Assembly (NCBI GenBank): GCA_905233325.1
Contig: CAJODU010000023.1
Location: forward strand, 1-33,605
Length of the DNA: 33,605 nt
Direction: 5' to 3'
Source: an uncultured Selenomonadaceae bacterium
GTDB lineage: Bacteria > Bacillota > Negativicutes > Selenomonadales > Selenomonadaceae
Shown in pieces: positions 15,944 through 24,215 of the stretch. The notes below the pieces were generated by a model. It had not been told where the DNA came from, searched no databases, and worked only from the letters and a program-made list of their open reading frames with translations. Position numbers and translations under genes: made by a program. Every line of letters begins with the position of its first letter. The first letter of the stretch is position 1.

Positions 15944-17938
15944 TTCATTATCTGCCTCAACTATATATTTTTTGCTTATTTCAGCAATTTGTTCCTTGAT
16001 TTCCAAGAGATCCACATCTTTGATCTGAGCACCCGCTACATTTTGATGACCGCCGCCGCCGAATTTTTCCATGATGACTTGGACATTGAGTTCGCCCGTT
16101 GATCTGGCACTCACACCGACAGTGTCCGGCTTGAGTTGAAAACAGACTATGCTCATGCGGACATTCTCAATTTTTAAGAGACCGTCAGCAGCCTGCGCGG
16201 CAATGACTTGGACGTTAGGAATAACCTTATCAATATAAGATATAACCAGACCGCCCTCGTAGTATTCCGACCTTGCCTCTGCTTGGGCGAGGGCAACGGT
16301 TGTCTCATAATCGGATTTAAAGAGATCGCGGAGAATGACGGGATCCGCTCCGCTGCGTCTGAGATAAGAGGCAGCGTCGAAAGTTCGGGCACCTGTCTGT
16401 ACAGCGAAGTGTTTGGTATCGACAACAATGCCGGAATAAATTGCCGTCGCGTCCAGCTTGGAGAGCGGCACATCATCATCAAAATACATCAGCAATTCAG
16501 TAACCAGCTCGCAGGTTGAACTTGAGGAAGGCTCAAGGTATACCATTAATGGATTCTTGACAAAATTCTCACTGCGTCTGTGATGATCAATGACAATTAC
16601 TTGATTGATTCTATCCAAGAATTGCGGTGCAGCGGTGAGGTATGGAATGTGAGTATCAACGACAAAGAGCAGGGGTGCTATTGAAGAGCCGGTGTTGACG
16701 TCCGCTGCCTTGACAAAAATATCTTTGTATTCCGCCTTGTTTTCCATAATCTCAACAAGTTTGTCAATTCCCTCATTCATATCGCTGAGAATGATATGCA
16801 CAGGCTTTTTTAACTGCCTTGCCATCACTGCAACGCCAACCGCTGCACCAAAGCAGTCAAAATCCTCATTGCGGTGTCCCATTATGAATATCTCGTCCGC
16901 GTTGTCCATTGCATCTTTGATTGCATGTGCGACTACGCGGGCTTTTACTCTTGTGTGCTTTTCGACTGCCTTTGAACGTCCGCCGAAGAATTGAGACTTG
17001 CCATCAACCTTCATTGCAACTTGATCTCCGCCGCGTCCGAGTGCCAAGTCCAGCTCCGCCTGTGCCTCAATGCCCAGCTCTGTGAGTGAAATTTCATCTG
17101 AAGGCTTATCGGCAATGGCTACACCCATCGACAGTGTAACGGGAATTTTATTCTTGCCGGATATTTGACGCATTTTATCAAGAATATCAAACTTTTCTGC
17201 AATGGCTTGATCAAGTTTGCGACGCTCCAGCACTACTACATAGCTGTCTTCAGAGACTTTACGCATAAAGCCCGTCAAAGAGTTGATCCAATTATCCAGC
17301 ACCTCATTGATTGACAACATCAACGAATTTTTCTCTGCTTCAGTCAGACCTTGAGTAACCTCATCATAATTGTCAATTTGAATATAAATTATCACTGTTC
17401 GACTGTTGGTATATTCAATTTTGAGCTTTTCGTGTAAAGTGACTTCCTGAACGTAAAGTACAGCAAGCGGTGATTTCTCCTCTTTGAGTTTTAGGAGTTT
17501 ATGGCGAACTTTAAAAAATCTGTCATTATTGGAAAAGATATACTCACCATCGCCGGTGAAAATTTTTTTTGAAAACATACCCGGCCAAAATTCCTCAACG
17601 AGCATACCGGTTTCAGGATTTTTTTCAGTATAATTTTGAGTGCGATTGCTGCTCCATTCCATACGGCCGTCTTTGTTGATTATTAAAGTTGCCTGCGGTA
17701 ACCCTTCCAAAGCATGAAAGATCATCTCATTAAAACTGCCCACAACATTTTTGCAATAACTTTCAAATTCTTTAGCACGGACTTTGCATCTTTCGCGAGC
17801 AAACATAGCCAGAAACACCCACAAAGTAAAAGCTGCCATCGCCAGTATATGATTATATTGAGACAGCAAACTTATCAAGACCAGCATAACCACAAGATGA
17901 ATGGTCAAATCAAGCCAAGCCGAAAGATTCCTTGGCAA
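15932..17938 (-). CDS. gdpP: GdpP-like cyclic-di-AMP phosphodiesterase (membrane, PAS, degenerate GGDEF, DHH-DHHA1)
   Basis: Membrane enzyme that hydrolyses c-di-AMP, controlling osmotic and wall homeostasis. Order along 668 residues: two N-terminal membrane helices (to ~45), a PAS-like domain (~75-170), a degenerate GGDEF domain (~175-300, RKVSEDSYVVVLE in place of GGDEF), then DHH and DHHA1 domains. The DHH part has MGHRNEDFDCFGAAVG, FVVDTHIP, VIDHHRRSE and YSGIVVDTKHF. The DHHA1 part has VGVSARSTGELNV and FGGGGHQNVAGAQ. I favour TTG 17938 because AGGAAGTGA lies 5 nt upstream; a GTG at 17947 overlaps it. It follows the DUF2232 gene by 37 bp, the same pairing as yybS-yybT in Bacillus. rplI is absent. 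Confidence 0.93.
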   Translation of the reverse strand: MPRNLSAWLDLTIHLVVMLVLISLLSQYNHILAMAAFTLWVFLAMFARERCKVRAKEFESYCKNVVGSFNEMIFHALEGLPQATLIINKDGRMEWSSNRTQNYTEKNPETGMLVEEFWPGMFSKKIFTGDGEYIFSNNDRFFKVRHKLLKLKEEKSPLAVLYVQEVTLHEKLKIEYTNSRTVIIYIQIDNYDEVTQGLTEAEKNSLMLSINEVLDNWINSLTGFMRKVSEDSYVVVLERRKLDQAIAEKFDILDKMRQISGKNKIPVTLSMGVAIADKPSDEISLTELGIEAQAELDLALGRGGDQVAMKVDGKSQFFGGRSKAVEKHTRVKARVVAHAIKDAMDNADEIFIMGHRNEDFDCFGAAVGVAVMARQLKKPVHIILSDMNEGIDKLVEIMENKAEYKDIFVKAADVNTGSSIAPLLFVVDTHIPYLTAAPQFLDRINQVIVIDHHRRSENFVKNPLMVYLEPSSSSTCELVTELLMYFDDDVPLSKLDATAIYSGIVVDTKHFAVQTGARTFDAASYLRRSGADPVILRDLFKSDYETTVALAQAEARSEYYEGGLVISYIDKVIPNVQVIAAQAADGLLKIENVRMSIVCFQLKPDTVGVSARSTGELNVQVIMEKFGGGGHQNVAGAQIKDVDLLEIKEQIAEISKKYIVEADNEDKQ

Positions 17939-17975
17939 TAAAATCACTTCCTCAAATTTGGTTAATCAGAACGAA

Positions 17976-18918
17976 TCATTTAAACCGACGGCGATAGTCA
18001 AAAAACATATCAAACAGACCGGTAATAGCAATAATCTGAAATAGCATAAAATTTAAAATAATAATCAGAAATACCAGACGGCGAATGAGTTTAGAGACAT
18101 TGAAACGCTCGGCGGCAAAAGTCAAAACTGACAAGCCTTGAATAAATCCTGCAAGCAGTGCCAAAATATTAGCATTTACCGAGACGGTGTAGAGGATTCT
18201 CAAATCTCTGGTCTCGCCCCAATAGATTCCCAAGAACGCCAATATCATCAAATATCCAAAAAGCGACGGGAAGTGCCATTGAGAGAACGGCGGCATCTCC
18301 GGCACGGACAGACCAATTTTTGGGAAAATCCACTTTGCCACATAGAAACATATCGCGGTATTGATTAGTGCCATCAACAGCAGCAATGTCGGTATCAGCA
18401 AGCTCAACAGCTTGATTGCCGGCTCAACTTGTGACTTTGCCTGAGCAATTTGTGCTTGATCTACTCCCAAAGTTTCATACATTGCAAAGGTCTCTTCAAA
18501 TGATTCCTTGACCAGGGCTATTTGAGTTTCAAGGAAATTTATATCCATGACGAAGAGCAGAAGGGCTATAGCAACAATTTGTGCCACAAATGCTGCCGTC
18601 AATGTTATCATGAATATTTTCACGGCACCGAAATTTTTTTGGATTGCAAAGCCGAGTGCAAGTCCCGTCAAACCGTAGGAAAGAGCCAGCCTGATGGTGA
18701 ATATCGGCCCAATGAAGAGCGACAACAAAATAATAGTTGCCATGAGAGCATAAGCTCTTTTGGATTCCCAGCCTCACAGACAGCACAGCAAACGGCAATG
18801 CCCAAAAGAAATCAACAAACATTCCAATAATCGGAACGTATGTAGATACTAAGCCTAAAATGACAGCAATGGCAATCACCAGACCGCCTTCAACAGTCGG
18901 AGTTATTTTACTTTTCAT
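17976..18918 (-). pseudogene. DUF2232 (YybS-like) membrane protein, frameshifted
   Basis: Multi-pass membrane protein of the DUF2232 family that commonly precedes gdpP. The N-terminal piece starts at ATG 18918 (MKSKITPTVEGGLVIAIAVI, LPFAVLSVRLGIQK). Its frame then loses all membrane character, and the matching continuation (AYALMATIILLSLFIGP and onward) is in the +1 frame and runs to 17976. The shift lies at or near an A4 run in the coding strand (18758-18761); removing one base gives VRLGIQRAYALMATI and a protein of about 312 residues, the normal family length. Six or so hydrophobic helices are visible in the downstream part. It could be a real mutation or a sequencing error. Confidence 0.75.
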
Positions 18919-18980
18919 TAATTAACACTCGCAATATAGGTTGATAATTTTTATAAGATTCACCAAAATATTTTTCAGTG

Positions 18981-18989
18981 TGATATAAT
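18981..18989 (+). promoter_or_regulatory. Extended -10 promoter of mqnA
   Basis: TGATATAAT: a TG one base before a perfect TATAAT (18984-18989), 22 bp upstream of the mqnA start. No convincing -35 box, as allowed for an extended -10 promoter. Confidence 0.65.
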
Positions 18990-19011
18990 AGTCAAAAAAC
19001 GGAGTGATTAT

Positions 19012-19854
19012 ATGTCAATGCCAAGAGTCGGCCACATAAATTTTTTAAATGTATTGCCTTTAACTTACAGTTACAAGCACGGTTATGCTGATGGGTTATC
19101 CTTGACTTATGCCGTGCCTTCCGCACTAAACGATGATATAAAAAATGCTCGTCTTGACATTAGTCCGATTTCTTCCATTGAATATGCCGGACAGAGTGAA
19201 AATTTTTTACTTTTGCCTGATATATGTATTCGTGCTGATTGTGATGTTCAGAGTATAGTTTTGATGTCAAGGGTGCCGATAAATCTAATACAAAATGATA
19301 AAATTGCTTTGACTTCAAAATCTGCAACCTCACACCGTCTGCTGAAGATAATCATGGCTGAAAGCTATGGAGCAAGTCCGACATATGTGATTGAAAATAT
19401 AAATGCTGAAAATCCCGTCCCTGCTGATTCCACGGCCTCGCTTTTGATAGGTGACGACGCCTTATACAACTATCTGAATACGCCTGAGCATTTGTATTGC
19501 TACGATATAGGCAAAGAGTGGCATAACTTGACAGGCCATTCAATGGTTTATGCTGTCTGGGTTGTGCGGAGGGACTTTGCAATCAATTCGCCCAAACTTT
19601 TGAAATTTGCCTACAATAGAATTATTTCAGGTTTGCATAACGGAATACAAAACAAAAACCTTGCAATTAAATCTGTACTCTCTGAAAAGCCTTTCAGTTA
19701 CAGGGATTTAGATCAATATCTTGGCGGAATCATTAAATGGGATCTTCCAAAAGAGGCAATCAATTCATTGATGATCTACTATCAAGCTGCTCAAAGATTG
19801 AAGTTAATCGACAATGTGCCTGATATTGAATTTGCTGACGTTAAATCAATTTAA
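19012..19854 (+). CDS. mqnA: Chorismate dehydratase of the futalosine menaquinone pathway
   Basis: MqnA converts chorismate to 3-[(1-carboxyvinyl)oxy]benzoate, the entry to futalosine-route menaquinone synthesis. The 280-residue protein has the solute-binding-protein-like fold with the hallmark start RVGHINFLNVLPLTY, the LDISPISSIEYA segment, and IALTSKSATSHRLLKIIM. LLIGDDALYN and HSMVYAVWVVRRDFA follow. ACGGAGTGA precedes the ATG. No other mqn genes lie in the window. Its 3' end overlaps the last 9 bases of the convergent surface-protein gene, so no terminator fits between them. Confidence 0.9.
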   Translation: MSMPRVGHINFLNVLPLTYSYKHGYADGLSLTYAVPSALNDDIKNARLDISPISSIEYAGQSENFLLLPDICIRADCDVQSIVLMSRVPINLIQNDKIALTSKSATSHRLLKIIMAESYGASPTYVIENINAENPVPADSTASLLIGDDALYNYLNTPEHLYCYDIGKEWHNLTGHSMVYAVWVVRRDFAINSPKLLKFAYNRIISGLHNGIQNKNLAIKSVLSEKPFSYRDLDQYLGGIIKWDLPKEAINSLMIYYQAAQRLKLIDNVPDIEFADVKSI

Positions 19855-21234
19855 AGCAATTCGAGCATACTCATCAAGCATATCAACAAAAGTCATATGT
19901 CCGCGCTTGTTAGCCTTACCTGTTCCGAGTTCAGCTATAACGCCGCTGTAAATGTAAGATTCCACACTGCCCGGTATGAGATATTCCCAATTTTTATAAT
20001 CGTAAGCTCTTTCTGATATGGCATTCTGCGGACGCCCAATTACTTCCAACTCACACAGAAATTGCACTTGCTTAGTTTTGGGTCTGATATAGTAATGCTC
20101 AAGGAAATATTTGCGAGAGCGGAGGACTTTTTCATCAACTTCATTGTAGACGCGACCTTTTTCAGCGGCATCAGCAATCTCACTGCTTTCGGAATTTAGA
20201 TACTGATATAAGTCATCAGGAATATCTTCAGACTGACCGGAAGTTTTCTCAATCATTCTGATCCAAACATCAGCCATATATTCACTCGTGGAGTAGGGCA
20301 TATTGACCCAGCGGACTGCACTGCGATCCAAATAATACTCATAAGTATCATCACTCAACAGCTTAACAAAGCGAGCTTTCTGTGTTTTGAGTTTCTTTTC
20401 GGTCTTGCCGCTCTTTTTGGTTTTCTTGGTTGTGGTAGCAGGTGGTTCAGTGGTGACGGTAGTGCCATCTGCCACAGGTATTTCACCATTCGTTGTGTAG
20501 CCGTCCCCGCTTGTCGGATAGCCGTTATAGACTTCACCGCTGCCGAATTCACCTTCAGAGGGGCTTGTTGTAACTACAAGCGGTTCATCAGTCTCAAAAG
20601 TCTCGTTTTTAGTCTCGACGGTTGAAGGCGTCTCACTTGTATAAAAATTTTCGTTTTCAGTGAATGAGGTATTCTCCTCAACAGGGATATTTTCATTCGG
20701 AGTATCATTGCTCAAAGGAGTAACTTCAACTTCCGGCGTTATTTCCTCCACCGGCGTTTCTGTCGAAGGATTATCAGAGGAATTATCTTCATCATCGCTA
20801 CTATCTTCATAAGCAGCAACTTCAGAAGTATTCTCATTATAAACCTCACCGTCGCCGACAGGAGTGTTTAAATTTTCAACTTTAATTTCAGGTTTTATTT
20901 CTTCGACAGGCTCTTGAACTTCAGGAGGAGCTACATTCTCAACAGGTGCCTCTGCCGGCGGTTCTGTGGATTCTGTTGTTCCTGCTTGAGTTTCTTCTGA
21001 AGTGGCAGGACTCTCTGTTTCAGTGATTTTTTCTTCAGGCGTTTCAACTGTGACCTCGCTGCTGTCTGTTGGCGGAGTTTCATTCGTTGCAGAAGTTTCA
21101 ACCGTCTCGGTTTTAGGTTCAAATTCCTCACCAAAGACAACTATGTCACCATCATCATCAGCGGAAACTAAAGGCAATGTAAAAAACATGGACATGACCG
21201 TCATTCCAACAATATACTTATGTTTCCATCTCAT
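19846..21234 (-). CDS. Secreted protein with long Glu/Thr/Pro-rich linker and C-terminal conserved domain
   Basis: A 462-residue exported protein of unknown role. ATG 21234 has GGAGTGA five bases upstream. The signal peptide runs MRWKHKYIVGMTVMSMFFTL to PLVSA, cleaved before DDD. Residues ~30-285 are low-complexity, acidic and rich in Glu, Thr, Pro and Ser, with degenerate TPVEE/TETPVEEI-like units and two GEVYN segments (GDGEVYNEN, GSGEVYNGY). A lysine-rich hinge (TTKKTKKSGKTEKKLK) leads to a folded domain (~300-462) with YEYYLDRSAVRW, EYMADVWIRMIE, YFLEHYYIRPKTKQVQFLCE, resembling small surface-adhesin-E-type domains. The linker suggests it spans the envelope. The domain assignment is tentative. 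Confidence 0.7.
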   Translation of the reverse strand: MRWKHKYIVGMTVMSMFFTLPLVSADDDGDIVVFGEEFEPKTETVETSATNETPPTDSSEVTVETPEEKITETESPATSEETQAGTTESTEPPAEAPVENVAPPEVQEPVEEIKPEIKVENLNTPVGDGEVYNENTSEVAAYEDSSDDEDNSSDNPSTETPVEEITPEVEVTPLSNDTPNENIPVEENTSFTENENFYTSETPSTVETKNETFETDEPLVVTTSPSEGEFGSGEVYNGYPTSGDGYTTNGEIPVADGTTVTTEPPATTTKKTKKSGKTEKKLKTQKARFVKLLSDDTYEYYLDRSAVRWVNMPYSTSEYMADVWIRMIEKTSGQSEDIPDDLYQYLNSESSEIADAAEKGRVYNEVDEKVLRSRKYFLEHYYIRPKTKQVQFLCELEVIGRPQNAISERAYDYKNWEYLIPGSVESYIYSGVIAELGTGKANKRGHMTFVDMLDEYARIALN

Positions 21235-21310
21235 TTCAATCACTCCAATTAGATTACGCTCTCACCTTTAGCTGTGAGCAGTTGAACTATCCAAAGAATA
21301 AACCATAAAT

Positions 21311-21358
21311 AGTGGACAATCTGAATTTTTTTGTAACTTCAGATCATCCACTTTTTTT
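21311..21358 (+). terminator. Strong plus-strand terminator without an adjacent upstream plus-strand gene
   Basis: AGTGGA (21311-21316) pairs with TCCACT (21347-21352); after a CA/CA internal loop, ATCTGAA (21319-21325) pairs with TTCAGAT (21338-21344). Six more T follow. The T run is on the plus strand only. The nearest plus-strand gene upstream is mqnA, which ends 1.4 kb earlier. Confidence 0.75.
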
Positions 21359-21382
21359 CGTACAACGTAAATGATGAGATTA

Positions 21383-21667
21383 TTATTTTTTCGTGGCGAC
21401 TTTATTGATAACTTGTTTAACCGCTTTTCCTGCATTATCAACCACAGCCTCTTTGACTGCCTTACCTGTAACAACTTCAGACAATATACCGACAAGTGCA
21501 GTACTAACCACATTAAGTACATCTTTAAGTACAGCATTGTAAAGATCGCCGCCGTCCGTCACACCGCGACCGTTTTCTGTAATGAAAAATTTTTTAGGGT
21601 GTTCGGAATTTTTAAACGCCTCTTCGATTTTATCTTTTATAAGTTTTTCAAGCTGTTCGTTGCTCAT
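21383..21667 (-). CDS. Small hypothetical protein (94 aa)
   Basis: I do not recognise this protein. The ATG at 21667 is preceded by GGGAGAGTGA with good spacing. Residues 1-30 form a charged amphipathic helix (MSNEQLEKLIKDKIEEAFKN). A short beta-like stretch follows (KKFFITENGRGVTDGGD), then a moderately hydrophobic Val/Ala-rich segment (~45-75) and a basic tail ending KVATKK. There is no signal peptide. It is divergent from a 70-residue membrane protein gene and lies upstream of the long secreted protein gene on the same strand. Confidence 0.55.
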   Translation of the reverse strand: MSNEQLEKLIKDKIEEAFKNSEHPKKFFITENGRGVTDGGDLYNAVLKDVLNVVSTALVGILSEVVTGKAVKEAVVDNAGKAVKQVINKVATKK

Positions 21668-21807
21668 CAATAGTCACTCTCCCAAAATAAAAAAATTTTT
21701 ACTTTTGTAATTTTTCTACAATTACTTCAAAAATCCTGCTCAACGAAAATTTTTAATCTTAAACTGTGAAATTTTAATATTTTTTTAAATTTATTCTAAT
21801 GCTTGAA

Positions 21808-21816
21808 TGTTAAAAT
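21808..21816 (+). promoter_or_regulatory. Candidate extended -10 promoter in an AT-rich divergent region
   Basis: TGTTAAAAT (TG-N-TAAAAT), 38 bp before the 70-aa gene. The whole 21668-21854 gap is very AT-rich and also contains a small dyad, TTGTA-N7-TACAA. No coding sequence is visible in it. Confidence 0.4.
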
Positions 21817-21854
21817 CAACAGAGAGTTAAAAGAAGAGTGGAGGAATGATTGAA

Positions 21855-22067
21855 ATGAAAGAGTTAAAGAAAAAATTTTTGATCGGTATGCTTTCCGGTG
21901 TGCTGATCTTTACCGGCGGACTGGGAGCTTATTATTTCCTAAATACTGAAACTTTAAACGATATTGTAAAAATATCTGTAATTAAAGATATTGTACGACA
22001 AGCAGGAGAAATCGCGAAAACCTCGAATAAAAGCACAAATAATGCTTTAGCGTTGATAGAAATTTAA
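21855..22067 (+). CDS. Small single-pass membrane protein (70 aa), unknown function
   Basis: Starts at ATG 21855, nine bases after GGAGGA; the ATG at 21846 abuts that site and is less likely. A basic N-terminus (MKELKKKFLIG) is followed by one membrane helix (~9-30, MLSGVLIFTGGLGAYYFL) and a soluble, amphipathic C-terminus (LNDIVKISVIKDIVRQAGEI). It may be anchored with the tail outside. It ends 33 bp before trpF on the same strand. No family recognised. Confidence 0.5.
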   Translation: MKELKKKFLIGMLSGVLIFTGGLGAYYFLNTETLNDIVKISVIKDIVRQAGEIAKTSNKSTNNALALIEI

Positions 22068-22099
22068 TGTCATATAGGAAATTTGAAAGGCGAGAAATT

Positions 22100-22762
22100 A
22101 TGCTGAAAGTCAAGATTTGCGGAATAAAGACTGTCGATGCAGCTATAGAGGCTGACCAAAACGGTGCAGACTATATAGGTTTCATCTTCTACAGAAAGAG
22201 TTCAAGGTTTGTCACTCCATTCAAGGCGGCGGAAATTGCTAAATCAATCAAATGCAAAAAAGTCGGTGTGTTTGTTGATGAAAGTGCCGGCGTCATCAAT
22301 GGGATTATAAATCTTGTGGGTCTTGACTATGTTCAGCTCCACGGCAATGAAGATGCTAAATTCGCGTCTAAAATTCGTCGCGTACCCATAATAAAGGCTT
22401 GGCGTTTCAATGATGATCTTGATATGCGTATGGTCAATAATTATCCTTGTGATATGATTCTGCTTGACAGTTTTGTCAAGGGCAGAGTCGGCGGCACGGG
22501 TAAGACTTTTGACTGGCATAAGGCCTCACTTGAAACACGGAAACTTACCAAGCCTTTTTTCATTGCCGGCGGAATATCCAAGCAGAATGTCCAGGAAGTC
22601 GTTAAGATATTCAGACCTTACGGCGTCGATGTGTCCGGCTCGTTGGAATTTAAGGGTGCCAAGTCAACTAATAAGATTCGTGAATTTATGGATTGGACGA
22701 ATAATTTAAGGGGATATGTTCCTGAACCTGCCATTTCTGATGAGATTGTATTATCTCAATAA
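22100..22762 (+). CDS. trpF: Phosphoribosylanthranilate isomerase
   Basis: Third step of tryptophan synthesis, an Amadori rearrangement on a TIM barrel. I start at ATG 22100 (MLKVKICGIK) with AAAGGCGAG upstream; the longer frame from 22067 overlaps the previous stop. Motifs are VKICGIKTVDAA with the catalytic Cys, GADYIGFIFYRKSSRFVTP, KVGVFVDE, DYVQLHGNED, LLDSFVKGRVGGTGKTFDW with the catalytic Asp, FIAGGIS and GVDVSGSLEFKGAKS. Usual forms of the last motif read D.SSGVE..G.KD, so Ser-Leu-Glu and Ala-Lys-Ser are mild variants. No other trp genes are nearby. Confidence 0.95.
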   Translation: MLKVKICGIKTVDAAIEADQNGADYIGFIFYRKSSRFVTPFKAAEIAKSIKCKKVGVFVDESAGVINGIINLVGLDYVQLHGNEDAKFASKIRRVPIIKAWRFNDDLDMRMVNNYPCDMILLDSFVKGRVGGTGKTFDWHKASLETRKLTKPFFIAGGISKQNVQEVVKIFRPYGVDVSGSLEFKGAKSTNKIREFMDWTNNLRGYVPEPAISDEIVLSQ

Positions 22763-22774
22763 ATGTGCTATCAT
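22746..22774 (+). promoter_or_regulatory. Candidate promoter for the secreted protein at 22803
   Basis: TTGTAT (22746-22751), 17-nt spacer, TATCAT (22769-22774), starting within the last codons of trpF. Spacing is ideal and both boxes are near consensus. Confidence 0.5.
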
Positions 22775-22802
22775 TGCATAAATAGTAAAAGGAGGCAGTA
22801 TT

Positions 22803-23270
22803 ATGACGTTGAGATTTTTTTCAATTTTAGTGTTAATTATGATTTTAAATATCTCCATTTGTTCGGCTAAAATCTTCAATGCTGACCAGGCGGCTATCGG
22901 CGGAATATCTGTCGGCAGCAGCACTGAATATATAAAAGGTATTTATGGCGAACCGACAAAGATACGTTTTGATGAAAATACACAAGGCACAGAGACAGAG
23001 ACTCAGACTTGGTACTATGGCGATACTTTTCATATTGATTTTGTCAATGGAACAGCCGCTTGTATTACCACTTCCGGCAATAATGGCTTAACGACGCCTG
23101 ACGGTGTTACTGTAGGCATGGAAAAGAAAAAGATGACTTCAAAGTATGGAAGGCCCGAAAATACTGACAAGTACGGCAACCGTGCTATTTACACCTATCA
23201 AGCTGACAACGGCGTCTCAATGGTGTTTGTCGCTCGTGACGGGATTATTTCAGAAATTCGCGTCAAGTAA
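22803..23270 (+). CDS. Small secreted protein with two BamE/SmpA-like repeats
   Basis: A 155-residue exported protein. AAAGGAGG precedes the ATG. Signal peptide MTLRFFSILVLIMILNISIC then SA, cleavage before KIF. The mature part has two similar units: IGGISVGSSTEYIKGIYGEP (~32-51) and PDGVTVGMEKKKMTSKYGRP (~100-119). Each is followed by a strand carrying Tyr/Trp (TQTWYYGDTFHIDF; RAIYTYQADNGVSMVF). The pattern of a 'vGms...v...yG.P' helix followed by strands resembles BamE/SmpA-like domains of envelope proteins. Function unknown. It is followed at 10 bp by the methyltransferase-like gene. Confidence 0.7.
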   Translation: MTLRFFSILVLIMILNISICSAKIFNADQAAIGGISVGSSTEYIKGIYGEPTKIRFDENTQGTETETQTWYYGDTFHIDFVNGTAACITTSGNNGLTTPDGVTVGMEKKKMTSKYGRPENTDKYGNRAIYTYQADNGVSMVFVARDGIISEIRVK

Positions 23271-23279
23271 GGTGGAGAA

Positions 23280-24191
23280 GTGGAAGAGATCAAGCCTTTA
23301 CTAATGGACTTCGTGCAGCCTGATGATTTTTTTGAGACTATTCTCGTTGTTGAGACTGTAGAATATTTACCACCGCTCAGAGACAGGTATCCTAACGCGA
23401 AGATTTTTGCCGTTGTCAAAGATGAAGATGTTATGGAAAAGTTCGCGGGACTTGATGTTGACTTTCGTGTACTTGATTATCGTGAAGAGCGGTTGCCGTT
23501 CGACGAAGAGTTTTTTGATGCTATCATTGGCGACTTGACTCTTGAGGTGGTGATTAATCCTCAAGATATTGCCGCCGGTTTCAGCACATACCTCAAGCAG
23601 ACAGGTGTCTGGATCACAAGTTTCAGAAATATTCGTCACTGGTCAATCATTGATAAGTTGATGCGTGGACGTTTTGGCGGTATTGTATCGCGGCTCTATG
23701 CTAAGATTGAATTTGAGCGGCTTTGTTACGCCTCATTTTACAAAGAAGTCAGAATGATGCCTGTAGTTAAGCCCGCACCCGAAGGCTTGATTGACAAACT
23801 TTTGACATGCGGCTTTGAAAATATCAACAATGATCTTGAGACGGAATTTTGGTTAATCCGTGCGGCGAGATCCATGCCGGAGCTTGCACTTTTGAAGTCA
23901 ATGTATACCTTTGAACAGAGGCGCGAACTATCAAAAATACTTCATAGAATTGAATATGGAATTGAGATAAAAGCAAGCATTGAGAAATTTTGGTTACTCT
24001 ATGATGAGATTGGTCTGTTCCCTGACTACGCCGCTGCTTTTATCAGATCCGTCGTTGTACACCGTCAGAGATTTTACAAGACTTTAGTGGCAGAATCCGA
24101 TAATCGCAGAGAAATAGAGGAGATATTATCAGCCGCTGAAGAAGTCAACGAAATGGAACCCGCCTTAGTTGCCGGCGGCGTTTTTAGATAA
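23280..24191 (+). CDS. SAM-dependent methyltransferase-like protein
   Basis: A 303-residue protein whose first ~140 residues resemble a class I methyltransferase: ETILVVETVEYLPPLRDRYP, AKIFAVVKDEDVM, FRVLDYREERLPFDEEFFDA, IIGDLTLEVV, then TGVWITSFRNIRHWS. The usual glycine-rich SAM loop is absent at the N-terminus (VETVEYLPP in its place), so activity is uncertain. The C-terminal half is helical (EQRRELSKILHRIEYGIEIK) and I do not recognise it. GTG start; AAGGTGG lies 4 nt upstream. It lies between a secreted protein gene and argD, 24 bp before argD, likely in one transcript. Confidence 0.65.
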   Translation: MEEIKPLLMDFVQPDDFFETILVVETVEYLPPLRDRYPNAKIFAVVKDEDVMEKFAGLDVDFRVLDYREERLPFDEEFFDAIIGDLTLEVVINPQDIAAGFSTYLKQTGVWITSFRNIRHWSIIDKLMRGRFGGIVSRLYAKIEFERLCYASFYKEVRMMPVVKPAPEGLIDKLLTCGFENINNDLETEFWLIRAARSMPELALLKSMYTFEQRRELSKILHRIEYGIEIKASIEKFWLLYDEIGLFPDYAAAFIRSVVVHRQRFYKTLVAESDNRREIEEILSAAEEVNEMEPALVAGGVFR

Positions 24192-24215
24192 TTTATTAAT
24201 TGGGAGGAATTGAAT

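Noticed and set aside
21311..21358. Terminator of the 94-aa minus-strand gene
   Set aside because: On the minus strand the hairpin is followed by mixed sequence, not a T run; the T run is on the plus strand.
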